A DNA stretch of 64,000 bases. It comes from Apostichopus japonicus. Its lineage: Eukaryota > Echinodermata > Holothuroidea > Aspidochirotida > Stichopodidae. Within the stretch, counting starts at the first letter, position 1. Every line of letters begins with the position of its first letter. Both the position numbers and the translations under genes were made by a program. Shown here piece after piece: positions 39,515-51,869 of the stretch. Under the pieces are notes generated by a model. That model worked only from the letters and a program-made list of their open reading frames with translations, did no database searches and was not told the DNA's origin. The stretch is from the NCBI RefSeq assembly GCF_037975245.1, contig NC_092566.1:11065501-11129500 (forward strand), given 5' to 3'.

Positions 39515-40602
39515 CAGTGGCGGCGGAACCGGGTGGGCTTGGGGGGGCTCAGCCCCCCCAATGAAAATGTTGAGGGGGCAAATGCATGATAAGCCCCCCC
39601 CCCCCAATATTTACCAAGGCTCCGAAACGTGCATCTGTCCATTTTTCAATGCATACTTGTCGATCTGTCCGATGCACACGTATACTATATAGGTGTAATA
39701 ATTTTAGTAATTGCTGGGGGACCCTCGGCCCGTCCCCGGGCTATAGACCATATTGTCACCCCAACCGCGTCTTCACGCCCCTTGAAAAGTGGAAGCAGTG
39801 AGTGTGAGTACCGGTATGCGTAACACAACTTCGTCTTAGGCCAATGACTTGCCTCATTTCAGCCAGTTCTCCAACATCCCCTTACTTAGTGGCGGAGCGT
39901 CCATATATACAGTCAGGGGCGGATGCCGCCCCCCCCCCCTGACGGACTCAAATGGACTGCTGGCGCCCTTTTCAGCTTTTCACTACTTTTTACTTATTCG
40001 CGATTATTGACTATTTTATTGCGCTCTCATATACCTATTGACATTTGTCATATTCTGTTGGTGTAATTTTCCGACAAAATGGCGACGACACCTATTTATT
40101 TTCCGTTTATCTGCAAATTAGCAAGGCCCGGAAAGGGTCATTTCCTGCAATCTAGGGAGTATCTTTACTCAAAAAGTTTCTGTACGCTCCGCGCCAACCT
40201 GTGGTGGCGCTTCGCTTAGATAGTGTCGAAAGCGCCCCTACAGACCATTCTTGCCCCCCTGACCAAAACCCCTAGCTCCGCCACTGCCCTTACTACACTC
40301 AAAAACGTCTTTGCGAGTACACTACGAGTAATAGCTACTCTCTTAAAACACCATCGAATATACAAATTACAATGTTTTTACAGACTTTTACGTGCAATCT
40401 GAGAAATTGCAGGCTTGAGACCCATATTTTAGGGCTAGGTTTTCGCAGCATAAAACACTCGGGAAGTGCCGTTTCCGGCCATCTGGGGGTTTGAAAAAAC
40501 CCAAAATTTTCTTGTACGCTCCGCGCCAACCGATGGTGGCGCTCCGCTTAGATAGTCTCCAAACATTAGCCCCCCAATAATTTTTTCGTTCCGCCGCGCC
40601 TG
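39515..40602. mobile_element. hAT-like non-autonomous element, 1088 bp, TSD GTTGATGG, inside the PLE
   Basis: The left end is CAGTGGCGGCGGAACCG and the right end CGTTCCGCCGCGCCTG, imperfect terminal inverted repeats. GTTGATGG flanks it on both sides (39507-39514 and 40603-40610), a perfect 8-bp duplication. The PLE reading resumes in the same frame across the duplication (LPASIN before, RRLCDI after). No transposase ORF is seen. The right third holds tgtacgctccgcgccaacc, also present in the smaller MITE nested within it. Confidence 0.9.
39887..40286 (+). mobile_element. hAT-like MITE, 400 bp, TSD CCCTTACT, nested
   Basis: The ends TAGTGGCGGAGC and GCTCCGCCACTG form a 12-bp inverted repeat with one mismatch (family consensus CAGTGGCGGAGC). 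CCCTTACT occurs on both sides (39879-39886, 40287-40294). The family has further copies at 50346, 57959 (reversed) and, truncated, 35889. It is non-coding. Confidence 0.92.
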
Positions 40603-40968
40603 GTTGATGGACGCTGGTAGATTTTTTAGTATAACTTGCGGGTGGTTGGATTTACTGTGTATGTACTGTGGGGTGTTGCCAGGCTTGGTGTAGCGGTAGT
40701 ACTGGTTTGTGATGAGGTCTAATGTCACATCTAGGTAGTTGATGACTTTCTGGTTAGCTTCTACAGTGATTTTTAAACCATAGGTGTTAAATATTTTACA
40801 GAGGTCTTCTTAATGTACCCTATTACTTGTGGTTTTTCGACAAAGGCTGCAAGTGCGTCTTCTCTATACAGGCCAATGTTTTCCTTGTCATATTTTTGGG
40901 CGATAATATAGAGCAGAAATTGCTGTATTGTATCTAAGTGCATGCAGTCTTGCATTATACTGCGGTAT

Positions 40969-41008
40969 CGCCTGATGAGTGGATCTACCCACGAAACTCT
41001 GAGAAGCG
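40969..41008 (+). ncRNA. Type I hammerhead motif, PLE other end, opposite strand
   Basis: Stem I CGC (40969-40971) with GCG (41006-41008), core CTGATGA (40972-40978), stem II GTGG/CCAC (40979-40992), GAAA (40993-40996), then CTCTGAGAA. It is the inverted twin of the motif at 38614. Position 16.1, expected U, reads A in GAGAAGCG, so cleavage is probably impaired. Confidence 0.7.
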
Positions 41009-41105
41009 AAGCAATGAATTGTTAACCCGGAACATACTCTATTTGTAATGCTCAGCAAAATGCTTGGAGCACTCTCGTTGAGGTACCTGACAGCTGTATT
41101 AATCA

Positions 41106-41148
41106 GTATATATATAAATAAATAAATATATATATATATATATATATG

Positions 41149-41208
<60 letters not shown>
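41106..41208. repeat. (TA)n microsatellite
   Basis: About 100 bp of mostly alternating TA next to the PLE. With the tract at 38342 it brackets the element. Confidence 0.9.
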
Positions 41209-41212
<4 letters not shown>

Positions 41213-44200
41213 CGTTATATGTATATGTTGCGTTCTCGACAACAGAACGTATCGTTTTCTTGGTAAGGACTCCCTCTATCGTTTAATTGTTATAAATTAA
41301 CTGATCTCCCAGAGGAAAACCTGAACTGGAACTGTGTATAGCGACATAGCTGCATAGATGGGTTATCCTTCCTGGAATTGACATCCAGGGTAGGCCATCT
41401 TGTGAGATTTGATTTAATTCTCCCTTAATGGTTATACAAGGGTTAAGGGTCAGATTTGTGATGGATGGCTACTGGTTGGAACCCACTGTAGGTTTTCACA
41501 ATTGTGTTCAATATCTTGACCACCTGTCATTTGCAATTTGTTATGTGTTTCTACATTGTCTCAAATCGGTGATTCAAGTCTGTTAACCCGATGTTATATT
41601 TCACAACGGTGAACTTTTCTGTGAATTTGCTTTGTGTTTTGTCAAAAGTACAAATCTGCTTAAATGTTTTTTTTTATTGAATTGTCAGTTGGAGTTAGTG
41701 CATGTACAAATTGTCCATACATCCTTATGTCATGCATTGTTTTTACAGTTTAGTGTCAACTCGAGGTCGGCAAGTTATGTAAAGCTTATATTTTTATCTA
41801 TCTTTTGTTAGGCTTTATTTTCACAGCAATAACTTATCGTATCATGCTTTGTTTTATTCTGCCAATGAAAGCTATGTAGTCTTTGTAGTGAGCTTGGAAA
41901 GAGGTTATCATTAATGTCTCATCCCAAGCCCAGATATAGTGAGATGTAGTCTTGTGCAGTATCGTCATTTTCCTTAAAATAAACTGGTTTTTGAACGTTT
42001 TTATAATTAACAAATGTACTTGTTGTTCTAAAAATGATTAGAAACTTGAATACTGTTTCTTTCAAGATAAATTGGTGGTAGGGATATTGCTTTCAGTCAA
42101 TAACCAAGGCTTGGACATTATTAAACAGACTGTATCTGACTCAAGTTACCATTCCAACTTTCCAAGCCCATCGTTGAGATAAATCAAATTCTTGGCTCGG
42201 AGTCCTGTATGTCACACTGTAATAAAACCACCACCTCTCCTACACGTACATTGCCAGCTATGCTGATATCCTATATTAATAATCCTCCTATCTTTAAGTC
42301 AGCTTTTCTCGTTAAGTAGCCAACTTCCTGTATTTTCACCAAAAGTACCGAGAGGCACTAGCATATAGAATGACGATAAAATTGCGTTTTGCTTTCAGAG
42401 GTATGAGATTTATCTTATGAAATTAACGTGCAGAATCAAGAAAAATTTGAATCCGAGCAAGATGCTGAATGGTAGGCCTTCAACGCCACGATTAAAGGTT
42501 GTTTATACTTTATACAGTATATAAAGTGAGAGCCTTACATAGAAGGTCCTGTTTATCATATCAGATTAAATATCATGCTACAATTAATATGTGATATCAT
42601 ACTTCAATAGCGCCATTAATTATAACAACGTTACCCGCATTTGAATGCAAGCGGGAATATATGAATTTTCCAACTTTATTCTTAACCAATAAACTTGTAC
42701 ATTTTAAAACTCATTCTCGGAAAATCATATATTAATATACAAATATCCGTTCAGAAAATGTTTTATGAACTATAGAAAATTAACATAGTTAATTATCGCT
42801 GTGCCAACTTATTGAAAGAAAATATACATATTGAACATGTGAAACACTCACACAAATATCAGAAAATGACATATATATCAATTCTATAACCTCCTTTTGA
42901 CTGTTACGCCGATCGCGACCGCCTTTACGTCATCATTTACGCTTAAACACAACATGCCTAGCGCCATGACTAACGTACAAGTGTAGCGGGTTTTACTTTG
43001 TGCAGCAGAATTAGGTTTAGCCTACGCATGGGCTCGCCTGGACTACGAACACGATATATACTGTTGACCTTACGTTATTACCGAGTCTGTAGACGGACAC
43101 AGCCTAACGTTATTCTAGGCCAAGTAATACTAGCCAACCGGTTTGGAAAATTGGGGTATGAATAATATGATACCTTCAAATGTTTGCTTCAAGTGTTCTA
43201 ACCCCAACTTCGAAATAGTGTGAACACATCATCATCTTAAAACGGCGACGAGAAAGACATAATTCAATAATATACTCAGAGCTTGGCAACTCGATCGTAT
43301 GTACACCGTATTTACTATGCCGTAATCACGTCGCAGCGCGCAACTTGCCTTCACTAGTAGCTGAAATATTTTGGCGGTAACTTTGCATATATGTAGGACA
43401 AACGTTGGATAAATGTTCCCAACGCCATTTTACCCATACTGGTTAAAGATTTAACCAACATTTTCTTTAAACATCTCTACACAAAAAAACAATTTGCCCA
43501 ACTTTTATAGAGTGCACAAGTGCACAAAATAACAAAGATAATATTGACAGCAAAGAGGAAGAGGGAAGTAACACATTAAGAAATCCAGAGGTGCTTATAA
43601 CTGTCGATCGAAGAGTTTCACTCCCTGAAAACTACAAAAAGGAACACAAGACTTATTAGATAATTATAATACTTGTAATATTTTTAATAACGGATTGTAA
43701 AATTTCGTGGCATGCACGGATACTATGTAGTAGGCCTAACAAAGAATGGTGTAAGGAACAGAGGTCAGCGATTTCAACTGGATATATTGTCAAATTAATG
43801 GACACTGACGAAGCATGCCTTGTCTTATATAAATCTTTCCAACCATCCAATTAATCAGAAAAAAAAATAATCCGGTTTATTATGAAATTGATCGGCGCCG
43901 CGTTTATATCATTTGCAGATCAAATAAGACCAAGAACTCTTGTATAATGACCCTTGGTATTATAATACGCATACACGATTCTGATTACATCCCAATGAAA
44001 GCCTAGTATATTGTCCGACACCAATAGAATATAAATCAGCTGTAGTGCATGGCGCGCCGTTTGTGCCAACTTATTATGGCGTGGTGAGTATAATTTTATA
44101 GGGGAAGATAAGAACTGTCTTCTTTTTTCTATTCGGTGAGTAGAAATTCTGTTATTAAAGGTAATAAAGGTGTTAATGAGCAGGAACTCAACATTATGAA

Positions 44201-44518
44201 GTCGTCATAAAAGTTCGTCATAAAATAATGCAATTGGCAATTTTTACAGAAGTATATTATGTTCCATAAACTTGATAACTTAGCAGCATGTGGATCGTTG
44301 AAGGTAGCTTATTCACTGACCTATAAATATATATATATATATATTCCAAGTTATGAAGCTAGCTTTAATTTATTTATTGTCATTGACCGGGAGTTTGCAA
44401 TTATAAAGTACAGATTCTTTGCAAGAAATGCATACATGTTCAGAATTTCAAAATAACTTTCAATAAACACTGTTGAATTTAACCAATTATTTACTTCATG
44501 TTTGCATTTCTCATAGCA
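41209..44518. other. Intergenic interval before receptor copy 3
   Basis: About 3.3 kb with no recognisable gene or transposon end. The final part must contain the 5' UTR exon and promoter of copy 3, but no TATA box or initiator can be chosen with confidence. Confidence 0.45.
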
Positions 44519-46642
44519 ATGGATGGTGAAAACGACCTTTCTCAGGCCGACGAACGAATTTTGCTACATTCTGGAAGGAAGAAATGGTCCGTTTTGTTTT
44601 GGATCATTTTAAAGATTCTTTGGTTACCTCATCCAAACCCGGTGGAAGCTAAAAGGCAGTGTTTAAAATGTCGCCTGCGTGCCGGATTTAGTTCCCGCCA
44701 GCAAGTCACGCTACCCTCAGGAGGACGGACTGTTAATTCATCTAGGCATCCGGAACCATCAACGTACCATGAGAACGAAAATCAACCGCTTTTAAGCAGC
44801 CAAAAAGAGAAGGAACAATGTGATGTTTGTGATACGCTCTGGTGGAACTATCATGGCAAAACGGTAAAATACAACGAGATAGATATTGGTGAGTGGTAGC
44901 ATTATAGTCACACGACAAGTGGCGATATAATCTTGATGGGCGCTTTTGTAATGTTAGTGACAATATCCCTTTTTTAATCCCGATCGGTAAACTGAAACTT
45001 AATAAAACTCATACACACAGACCCTGTTATATAGATTGGACGCTGCAGTCCTTTTATTTCACTTGGATTAAGTCTTTAGTGAAATCGTTGTTTCTTCATA
45101 TCGCAGAACCCCTGCATCTGGCACCTGAATATAGCAAACTTCTATTTATACCAGGCTACTAAAACTTGTTGGAAAGAAAGAAGAAAGTTCTAGAGATCAT
45201 GTCCGCTTTGGTTCGGTTGTAGTAGGTTGAATGTGTGGTCATTTGTGTAGTTTCTTTCACTTCGTTTTCTCTTGTTATTTTCATTCAGGGAGCTTGTTCA
45301 TACTTATATAAGTGCTCATGAGCTTTAAGTTGACTGCCTTTCCCTTTTCATACTTACTATTTGTACTATGCAAATGATGAAACAAACTAACCAATGGATG
45401 ATTACATGTCCGTTAGTGTAAATTGATAAAGCTATTATTGCCATATGAATTTCTCCGTTTTGCTTCGCAGGTGCCCAACCCTGGTGCCACTACGGGAGCG
45501 GTGTCATTTCCTCCGTGATGTTGTCAATACTCCTTTCTGTGAATATCTGCACCATGGGAATGGTGTTATACAGAACATGGGCTGATTCTCGCAAAATTCT
45601 ATACTTACTAAATGAAACTACTTTAATTGGTATGTTATCGTCATACCCTGGCATTGCGATTTGTTCCAAATTGGACTATTATCTTCAAGGGAAGTTTCCT
45701 TGTCTTTCCTGGTCCAGAATATTCCGCATTCGTTACCTGGTAGCAAGGGGACAATACGTGGACTGGAAGCATACAGGTGGGTTATTCTTAAGCTGTCTTT
45801 AAAAGACCTAATTTATTAATTACTTAATTAATCGTCACCATGAGATCGCATTTCTTGTTAAACCATGAGAAACTGCCAAAAAAAGAATTCGTGTTTGTCT
45901 TTTCATTTTATAAACAGGTCTTCCAGGGAAACCCTTCCTCGTTCTTTGCATAGTCTGGCCTGCCCTGACATTTCTTTATCTATGCTATGTGTTGATCGAA
46001 CTAGACGTGTGTTTATCGTCGTCAACCGTAAAAACGTTACTCCATTGTGTTTATTGCTACGTTATGATGGCCACATGGGGTCTATTTATGTACCTTATAT
46101 ACTTCATCCGTCTTTCATTTCACCGACAATTTCGTCATCTTCTCCTTTACCTCAATGAATTCCAGGGAGAGATTGACCTCTGTCGAGATACCATCCAAAA
46201 CGTCTTTGCCGAATTCAATTGCTTTCGCAAATGTTGTAACATTTATATTATGATAACGTGTCCTCTGTTGATTTTATCTGTAACGACAAATATCACATGG
46301 GATTATGTAAGAGGTGATGATGCTCAAGGCATGAATCTCCAAAGAAATATTAGTGAAATATTAATGAATTACTTGGGGTGGAACACAATTGTAATGGGCC
46401 TGTCCTTGGTATTAATTGCTATAGGGGGAGTCAGTTTAAAGGGTCTTAGCGATAGATTTTATTTCAATGTTTTGCAGCTGCAATCTGAGTCTTATGCGAA
46501 ATTTTGGAAGAAAATTATCCATGAGATTACCAATCTGTCAGAAGCATCGAACCATGGAGTTTTAATTACTTTATCGTTTGCTGTTATTGGTAGTTACATG
46601 GCTCTACACTTGCAGGAGCAAGATGTGATACATATTTGTTGA
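44519..46642 (+). CDS. Gustatory-receptor-like seven-TM protein, copy 3
   Basis: Exons 44519-44888, 45471-45776 and 45918-46642 join in frame (phase 1, GT-AG) to about 466 residues. Exon 2 (306 nt) and exon 3 (725 nt) are the same length as in copy 1. The N-terminus keeps GRKKWSV, the CLKC pair and CDVCDTLWW, and adds ENQPLL, which fits the acidic dileucine sorting pattern [DE]xxxL[LI]. The seven hydrophobic segments are retained, with TM7 IGSYMALHLQEQD. The start chosen is the ATG that aligns with copy 1 and lies 2 nt after a splice acceptor (catag); an upstream in-frame ATG (44498) falls inside the intron. Intron 2 is only 141 bp. The receptor identity has the same limits as for copy 1. Confidence 0.8.
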
Positions 46643-49222
46643 TTGCTGTACAAACCATATCGTGTGTTAAGAATCCTCATTTAATATTGACTATCTGTAA
46701 GAGCAATTTCCAATGGGAATCTTTAAAGGGTGCGAAGACTTTCGCAAAAAGAAACGTCTAATGCTGGTAATCTGACCTAGTTTCGAATGAGGTGTAACAG
46801 AAGTGTTAGACACCACAATCGATCCCAGAAAATACACACACAGCTTGCTATACCGTCGGTAATTAGACACTATAGTGTACAGTCAGTACATACAGCTGCG
46901 GTCATACAGCAAGTTCGGGACACTATGTGTGAATAGGAAATGTGCAGGTACTATGCCCAGAAGCGTCCATCAAAGACTTCCCGAAAGACATTCTCGATAA
47001 TTTCAGAGACTGCAGCTTGTCAATTTCGCAGAACAAAGGAAGATATGCCAGCGCTCTCTGTATATTTCGGGCGTGGCTGATTCACATTGTGTGATGCAGT
47101 CAAATATATTCTTACACTTTGCCTTTTAATGGATATCTTTTGCATTTCCTTAGAAACAGAAATTAAATAGTGGCGAACCGGGATCAAGATAGGAATACGT
47201 ATCTGGAGGGCTGTTTCTTATTTATGGAACTAAACTAATGAGTTTCATTCTTCCGAGATAATCAGCTTAAGCCAAGGCAGACGAAAAGCTAACAGGCCTA
47301 TGCATATTCATGATGCTTCTCGGGAATATGAAGTCTACATCTATATCTACTATATTTTTACGTTAATTACTTAATCCTTTCGATGTCTTGTTTGCCACTA
47401 ATATATTACAGTACAATTTATAGATACCAAACACTGATTTACGTACTGCAATGTATTTGACGTACACTGTCAAATCCTGCCAGTACCTTTATGGGTTTCC
47501 TATATTTGTACTGTGGTAATGTGTAGTTTCGCATATTTTCACCATTGGCCTGCCTTAGTATAGGTTCCCTATCCCCCCCCCCCCCCTCCCTAATAGAGCA
47601 CCATGCATAGAGACGTCGTGGTTATCAGGTTCTAGAAGTTGATTTTCAATTATTGTTTTAATTTACATCCTTGTAGGAGAAGTTGACTACCTGGTGAGTT
47701 TATTGACTTGCTTAACAGTATTTTGGTCAATTAATTAAATTGTCATTATTTAAAGTATAATTTACCCTTACTGCGAATGAGGGCTGACATGTGCTATTCT
47801 GCATTGCACTGTGTTTTGTGTAGGACAAGGCTATGGTACAATACCTTAGAGTAATATATTTACTTATAAGAAGTGTGCATTTAATTGTTATCATTAGTAC
47901 TTTAAGAGTTTAGTCCTGTTTTTTTTAAGTGTATATCAGAAGCTCATGGTTGAGATAACCATGATCATTGCCAATTATGTGTAGGCCTACATAGTACATA
48001 TGTGTCTATATATGCCTTTTAAAGTTTGTAGTGTTCAGTTTGAGGGACAACTCAAAGTGTCAAAGGAAGTGTGTACCTTGAAAGTTAGGTTAAGGAAGTG
48101 TAGGCCTTACAGAATTTACTCTATTCATAATTTCTGGATTTGGATCTATGTTTAGTTAGATGTATAGGCTGGTGTTTGTTTCTAGGGCAGTACAGTGGAA
48201 AGCTAGTACTGTATAATGTGGCCTTTGTTGTTAATCAATACAATTGTGTCTTGGTCTATTATGCCACTAGTTATGTACATATTTATTAGATCGTCTGAGG
48301 GACGTTTTCCCGACGTCTATATGTAGTTAAGCGGGATTCCTTCTTGCGTTTCACCATGGCTGTTCCAGTTATATTGTACAGTGTAGTTTGTCAGACCCAT
48401 AAGTCTTCCTTGACGCCTGCCATGTTGAAACCGGAGAGTTCAAACGTAGCTAACCCGCAAGTTGATTCTTGAGAGTGAAAGGGAGCATCATCGTTATTAA
48501 GGTTAAGGATGTTGAGTTTATAACTAAAAGGTAAAATTGTTGATTTAATACTGAATATTTAACATCGGTTTAATCATATGTTGATTGTATGCGATGTTTT
48601 ATATGCTCGAGTTTTGGTTTTATTTCAGGGTTTTTACTTATGGTCAGAAGTCGGGCGTCTTCTATTTATCCATTTTACATAACCTACTCCAAATCCGTGT
48701 CTTTATTCAGTCTACACCCGTCTAAACCCGACCCCGCTATGGGGGCAAACATGCTAAATTAATAGCGGCTTTTGGCGGCTAAAATCCAAACTTACGTTAC
48801 TCAATCGAGGGAGGGGGGGGGGGACTTAGAATCCCCTAACTAACTCTGTGGAAATGGGTAGAATTTGATATTGTACAGATAGATTCGTAGACCTAATACT
48901 ATCAACAAATTTGATATGAGTTCCTTGTTCACTCTCTGGTCATGCAATGAACAATATATAAGCTGTATTCAACCAGTTTATGGCAACTAAATTTAAAGCA
49001 ATTCAGTATTTTGTGTGTAAATATGTGTGTTTAGCTTCTTCTGCAGAACTTCACTTCCTCCTTGCCTATACGCATGGATTGTAAATAAGTACACGTACTG
49101 TCGTCTGTGGAATCCATGCAATGTCGGGAACTATTGAACTTTTGACACTCAATAAAAGGCTGATGAACCTCTACGCGTTTAACCCTCCTCAAGCTACCGC
49201 ATCGCAAACATAGGCATATAAC
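46643..49222. other. Non-coding part of duplication unit A
   Basis: No gene is seen. It holds the 3' flank of copy 3, a poly-C tract near 47574 and an AT-rich stretch (about 47600-48650) without coding potential. Confidence 0.45.
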
Positions 49223-50053
49223 CATACGCGTTGGAGGCGGAACTGGGCGGCTGCCAACAGGATATTTCCGTGAAAATTCGGGCAGATTGTTTCGGGCTCT
49301 GCCAAAAAAAAAACAAAGACTGCAATAATCTTGTTTGATGAGAGTTAGTAGCTCCGTATAGTACAGGTAGTTAGACTAACGTTCTAAGCTTGACCGACCG
49401 GACTGGTGGCAATATTATACAGAATATATAGTTTAGTAGAAAAAAGTATCAGGATTATTGGTAGACTACGGTAACCCTAAAAAATCATTGGATATAAATT
49501 TACTTCCAATGTATAGCACAATTATGCATCTTTGTACCTGTAGTGGCAGAGCTGTTTAATTGGCCTTCCATAACAAATTTAAAAAAAAATGTTTTCGGGT
49601 GCTGGAGGCCTACAGACCAACACTGTATTTATACGAGTTAGCTAATTTGCACAATTTACGACCTACGTTGATAGATTTCAAGCATTTTCGTGTGTTTCGA
49701 CATTTCTTATAAGAGTCATATATACTTTGTTTCCTTGTTTTTCGTGTTTTTTTTTGTGAGCAACAGAACGGTGTAAATAACTCTTTGAAAATACAACTTG
49801 TTATGTTACTTTACTACGGAGTTTCGTCAGTGTGTGTTATTACAGACTTTCGTCTTTGTCTTCGTCAAAGTTTAGTCGACTCCCCAGCTCCGTGCCCGGA
49901 CATCACAGTACCCTTATTTTGGTCAAAAAAATCTCAAAGGTGAGGAGATCTCACCAGTGCGCCCTTCCATATATTGGTTTACATTTTACGGGCAAATCGT
50001 TACAGCCCCCTCCCCCCACCTCCCTTAATCAAAATTGGGGTCCTACACCCATG
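49223..50053. mobile_element. hAT-like element, about 831 bp, imperfect TSD
   Basis: The left end CATACGCGTTGGAGGC and the right end GGGTCCTACACCCATG resemble the CATAGGCGTAGGAGGC ends of the next element. Flanks CATATAAC and CCTATTAC match at 6 of 8 positions. The unit B copy keeps the left flank as CCTATAAC, one mismatch from the right flank here, which supports a true 8-bp duplication that has drifted. No transposase ORF is seen. Confidence 0.6.
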
Positions 50054-50065
50054 CCTATTACTAAC

Positions 50066-51020
50066 CATAGGCGTAGGAGGCGGGGGGCGGGGGGCTGGGG
50101 GCTGCAGCCTCCCCCCGACCAACTTTTTTGGTGAAAATTCGGGCAATATGCTGAGAATTTTTCGGGCACCTACTGGAAGAAGAATAATTTGCAATGTGTT
50201 TTTCATTTTTTGGGGGGGTGACAATTCGGGCAACTTGCTAAGAATTTTTTCGGGCACCTACTGAAAGAATAATAATTTTCAGTGTGTTTTTCAATTTTTT
50301 GGGTGAAAATTTGGGCAATATGCTTAGAATTTTTTGAGCACCTACCAGTGGCGGAGCGTCCATACAGTCAGAGGGGGCGGATGCCCCCCTGACGGACTCA
50401 AATGGAATGCTGGCGCCTTTTTCAGCTTTTTACCACTTTCTACTTTATTCGCGATTATTGACTTTTTTATTGCGCTCTGAAATACCTATTGACATTTGTC
50501 ACAGTTTGTTGGTGCAATTTTCTGACAAATGGCGATGACACCTATTTATTCTTCGTTTATCTGCAAATTAGCATTGCCTGGAAAGGGTCATTTCCGGCGA
50601 TCTAGGGAGTATCTTTACTCAAAACCTTTCTGTACGCTCCGCGCCAACCTGTGGTGGCGCTCCGCTTGGCGAAAGCGCCCATACAGACCATTCTCTCTCC
50701 CCTGACAAGTACCCTAGCTCCGCAACTGGCACCTACTGAAAGAAGAATAATTTGCAATGTGTTTTTAAATGGTTAAACTTATATTATTATCATTATTGTT
50801 GTAACGACTTCCCCAATAATTATAACCAATATGGAAGGGTAATAACACGGAAAATGATTTTATGTTATTGCCATGTGATGTAATAACCCGATGAATGCCT
50901 ATATGATATGCACATTAACATGTGGAACGCGCGGGAGCGCGCAAAAGATTTTGGTTATATTTTTCGGGCAAGTCGTTACAGCCCCCCCCCCCCCAATCAA
51001 ATGAGGCTCCTACGCCAATG
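50066..51020. mobile_element. hAT-like non-autonomous element, 955 bp, TSD TTACTAAC
   Basis: The ends CATAGGCGTAGGAGGC and GGCTCCTACGCCAATG form imperfect inverted repeats. TTACTAAC flanks it exactly (50058-50065, 51021-51028). Inside are repeated lines of the type gggcacctactgaaagaa and a nested MITE at 50346. It is absent from duplication unit B. Confidence 0.88.
50346..50728 (+). mobile_element. hAT-like MITE, 383 bp, TSD GCACCTAC, nested
   Basis: It starts CAGTGGCGGAGCGT and ends CTAGCTCCGCAACTG. GCACCTAC is duplicated exactly (50338-50345 and 50729-50736). It is the same family and orientation as 39887-40286. Confidence 0.92.
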
Positions 51021-51432
51021 TTACTAACCCGCCTCCTCGTGAACAAAATGTAACGAAGATTACGTAACGTTGATTAAGAATGGTACAGCTCTTGGTGAAT
51101 GCACTTGTATGTGAATAACACCTTGTGCATACAGTAGTCTCCGAGTTAGGCGTACTGACCAGCGATCTTAAAATAAACCGAGTATTTGTCACAATCCTTA
51201 AAAGGGAAGGATTAGATTGCTTCCTCGTTAGTTGAATAAGTCAATTACGTGACTCGATACACATTCGATTGCATATTTTCTTGTCTTGTATTCCATTGTT
51301 TTGCTTTTGCTTTTATAGGCCAGCTTGCACTTGTTGATTGTCAGAGCTGTATAACACAACCGTCGAATAGAAGGCCAACCGGATTTCTAATTTTACTTTT
51401 CATTTTTTGGACAATTTGAACGGATGTTCTTG

Positions 51433-51869
51433 CCGGTTCTTCAACTATATGCTGCATTATCATTCAAGTTTATTTTTTTGTGTGTATTATCACATTATTT
51501 ATGAAGTAACCAAACAAACATGTCTATAGCTCTGTCAGTGAGCCACCAAGTATCAGCTTAATTCACGTGAATTGCACGCCTTGCTTGATCCGGCAAAGTG
51601 GAAACCCATGCAGGCAACCACAGAAAAAAATCTCATTGACCCTCAGTCTCTGCAATCTTACGGTGATGGTAATTTTGTTTTGTTATACACAGCCCGCTAT
51701 GGTAGGTTACGTTCGAAATTAAATGAGAAATCTATTTTGTATTAAGGTCTAACATGAAGCAGACATAGGCTGTAACATGCACAGATCTCCTAAATAGTTT
51801 ACATAGTATCCAAACTTTACATTTATGGGTCACGCAAAAGAGAAATTCCGAATTAAATTGGCTCAATTT
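51433..51869 (+). repeat. 435-bp repeat, copy 2 (first copy at 27784-28222)
   Basis: This segment fills the junction between the two halves of the segmental duplication and matches the sequence 2.5 kb downstream of receptor copy 1. Its right end abuts exon 2 of copy 4 in mid-exon. Confidence 0.85.

Larger units (their letters stand above)
38603..41035 (-). mobile_element. Penelope-like element (PLE), degenerate and interrupted
   Basis: Minus-strand pieces in order, from high to low coordinate: an RT motif C region IGLYREDALAAF (about 40955-40840), a thumb-like region [15 protein letters not shown] (about 40690) ending LPASIN, then after a 1088-bp hAT insertion RRLCDISSNEEVF (about 39500). 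Next come a cysteine block DSCNCRNKMDCP, the GIY-YIG-like endonuclease region VVYQATV...TETYVALAESFKLRY (about 39110-39010) and the end block [20 protein letters not shown] (about 38800). RT followed by GIY-YIG is diagnostic of Penelope-like elements. The copy is truncated before motif C, frameshifted near 38925, and has YREDA in place of the usual RT aspartate motif. Hammerhead motifs lie at both ends in opposite orientation. It is inactive. Confidence 0.88.
45730..51432 (+). repeat. Segmental duplication, unit A
   Basis: From within exon 2 of copy 3 to about 51432 the sequence aligns with 51870-56813. Unit A keeps a stretch at about 47000-47540 that unit B lacks, and it carries the hAT-like insertion at 50066-51020. 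Shared landmarks include gtcgtctgtggaatccatgc and ggcagagctgtttaattggc. Roughly 96 percent identity is seen in the coding part. Confidence 0.9.
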
